From NCBI RefSeq assembly GCF_001591545.1, contig NZ_BCVC01000010.1, positions 1 to 64,000 on the forward strand: a stretch of 64,000 bases of DNA. Reading direction: 5' to 3'. The notes beneath the pieces are model-generated. The model was not told the DNA's origin and did no database searches. It saw only the letters and a program-made list of their open reading frames with translations. The DNA is from Lederbergia lenta NBRC 16444 (GTDB lineage Bacteria; Bacillota; Bacilli; Bacillales; Bacillaceae_C). The stretch's first letter is position 1; each line of letters starts with the position of its first letter. A program made the translations under genes and the position numbers. Of the stretch, positions 62,861 to 64,000 are shown piece after piece.

Positions 62861-63706
62861 TTAGGATTGAAGGTATTTATCTTCCGTTTCATGATATAAC
62901 ACTTGGAGGAACTTTTTGCTATTAATTTTTACTTTAGTTGGACCACTACTACCTTCTTTTATATATTTCATCCGATTTCTTATTTCTTGAAAGTCAAAGA
63001 AACGAGGCGCATAATATTCAAACTCCGGGTTGGCGTAATCAATTGTTCCTAATGAAGCTAAATTATTGACTGCGGTCTGAATGGTTCTACGGATACGCTG
63101 TTCCATTGCTTTACATTCCTTTTTTATATTCGAAGGCGATGCTGACCTACGCGCTACTTCCTCATATAAGTCTTTTAAAGGAGGTAATTGGGCAACTCTC
63201 TCAGTACGTTCCATGAGCACTTCCATGATCGATACAATATCATCACTCCCAACTTCCCCGATAATTCCCATATCATTTAATATCGACAAAACGATTTCCT
63301 TCACACTTTTTTGTTTTTGCGGCATTTTAGACGGCTCCATATGTGCCAATGATTCGCGAATTTCCATTAGAGAATTTTTCAGACGAAATTGTTCTGCTGT
63401 TTTTTTTAATACACTGTACACTTCGACACGATTAATTGGCTTATGAATAAAAAATTCTACTCCCTTTTCATAAGCCTCCCCAACCATTTCTTTATTTTCA
63501 ATTTGTGAAATCATAATAAATTGCCCACGAAACCCTTCTGTTCTCAATTGTGCTACCGTTTCAATTCCGTCTAGTTCGGGCATTAACAAATCTATCAAGA
63601 CAACATCAGGATGAGTGGAGAGAATCGGTGAGAGGGACTTTACTCCACTTTCTGCTTCACCAATTACCACGCCAAGCTCTCCTTCTGTTATAACTTTTCT
63701 TAGCAT
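62861..63706 (-). CDS. glnL: Response regulator GlnL (REC + YcbB domain)
   Basis: The product has 281 residues from ATG 63706. Phosphoacceptor Asp in VVLIDLLMPELDGIET, then FIMISQIENKEMVGEAYEKG and FIHKPINR match the GlnL receiver closely; the C-terminal half (from about 135) is the YcbB DNA-binding domain (KVKINSKKFLQVLYHETE end). In B. subtilis GlnK-GlnL senses glutamine and controls glutaminase genes. The ATG used here is internal: the first receiver strand (RYFIVDDDKASRK) is encoded upstream in the same frame but has only a CTG (63748) as start; a TTG at 63758 would reach it if one A of the A6 run were absent. So a frameshift or non-standard start is likely. Confidence 0.85.
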   Translation of the reverse strand: MLRKVITEGELGVVIGEAESGVKSLSPILSTHPDVVLIDLLMPELDGIETVAQLRTEGFRGQFIMISQIENKEMVGEAYEKGVEFFIHKPINRVEVYSVLKKTAEQFRLKNSLMEIRESLAHMEPSKMPQKQKSVKEIVLSILNDMGIIGEVGSDDIVSIMEVLMERTERVAQLPPLKDLYEEVARRSASPSNIKKECKAMEQRIRRTIQTAVNNLASLGTIDYANPEFEYYAPRFFDFQEIRNRMKYIKEGSSGPTKVKINSKKFLQVLYHETEDKYLQS

Positions 63707-63759
63707 TTTTCGGCTCGCTTTATCATCATCTACAATAAAATATCGCAGCTTTTTTCAAC

Positions 63760-64000
63760 TCACTTTCTAATATTTTTTGTTGGAATTCTAATGTGGAAGA
63801 TTGTCCCTTCCCCTGGTAGCTCTAATTGAATATTCCCTTTTAACGTTTGAATAATTTCTTGTACATGCGATAGACCAATCCCCGTTGCAGCAACACCGTG
63901 GTCGTTAAATTTCGTTGTATATCCAGGTTCGAAAATGATGGACACATCTTCCTTAGGAATACCTTTGCCTGAATCTTTTATGATAAAGCAGGTCTGTTCT
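63760..64000 (-). CDS. glnK: Sensor histidine kinase GlnK, C-terminal part (cut by window edge)
   Basis: Only the last 79 codons are in the window. They form the end of the ATPase domain: IKDSGKGIPKED (G1 box), IFEPGYTTKF (F box), GVAATGIGLSHVQEIIQ (G2 box) and GEGTIFHIRIP at the C-terminus. The stop lies 11 bp before the first codon of the regulator frame, so the two are cotranscribed. By position and partner type this is GlnK; its sensor domain is outside the window. Confidence 0.85.
   Translation of the reverse strand, partial: EQTCFIIKDSGKGIPKEDVSIIFEPGYTTKFNDHGVAATGIGLSHVQEIIQTLKGNIQLELPGEGTIFHIRIPTKNIRK

Overview
The window is a low-GC stretch from an endospore-forming member of the Bacillaceae. 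Evidence for this is a small spore protein gene (SspP type), a SinI-like antirepressor, LuxS, an S-box (SAM-I) riboswitch, an Fnr with the Bacillus-type C-terminal cysteine cluster, a GlnK/GlnL two-component pair, Gram-positive lipoproteins and an LPXTG/sortase system. Many genes carry strong AGGAGG-type ribosome binding sites, and TTG/GTG starts are common. The genus cannot be fixed from this sequence. I see no insertion sequence, prophage, CRISPR array or tRNA.

Layout. 1-690: tandem promoters and the boxA-like leader of what is almost certainly an rRNA operon leaving the left edge on the minus strand, then sspP. 1.2-13.4 kb: a surface-adhesion locus, all on the minus strand. It holds a 2438-residue LPQTG adhesin with five collagen-binding-like domains, two SpaA-like domains and twelve Cna-B repeats; its sortase; a SinI-like antirepressor; a SARP-type (REC-wHTH-BTAD) response regulator; the 3' part of a decayed hybrid histidine kinase; and an orphan NUMOD3/HTH DNA-binding protein. 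Two 7-bp direct repeats spaced 11 bp, the geometry SARP proteins recognise, lie upstream of the adhesin and again upstream of the kinase/regulator block. 13.6-31 kb: peptide transporter DtpT, an Atg22-type MFS protein, an alkaline-phosphatase-fold phosphodiesterase, an ABC-2 exporter, the ssuBCA sulfonate importer, an asymmetric heterodimeric ABC exporter, an NhaC antiporter, DoxX and LuxS. 31.6-33 kb: an S-box riboswitch controlling a MetE-like methyltransferase. 33-37 kb: a GH106-like glycosidase and a Gfo/Idh/MocA dehydrogenase.

37-42.3 kb: a Fur-regulated iron module with divergent ferredoxin-NADP reductase and a four-gene siderophore ABC importer. 42.4-46.4 kb: a nitroreductase, fnr and a ba3-type cytochrome oxidase operon (IIa, II, I and an extra 30-residue membrane peptide) preceded by an Fnr box at the class II distance from a -10 element. 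46.6-56.3 kb: an aldo/keto reductase, a TPR/coiled-coil lipoprotein, an M20 amidohydrolase with a divergent NCS1 permease, DUF488, pirin, a YusW-like lipoprotein, a divergent HPr kinase paralogue and two small proteins. 56.4-64 kb: a SWIM-SNF2 helicase, an MFS transporter, glutamate symporter GltP and the GlnL/GlnK two-component pair cut by the right edge.

Most interesting points: the adhesin-sortase-SinI-SARP locus with matching heptamer repeats at two promoters; two separate intergenic arrays of exactly six 21-bp units (12 conserved plus 9 variable bases); an HPr kinase paralogue that lost a conserved acidic residue; the Fnr box/ba3 oxidase promoter with its unannotated small peptide; and tandem 10-bp repeats upstream of gltP.
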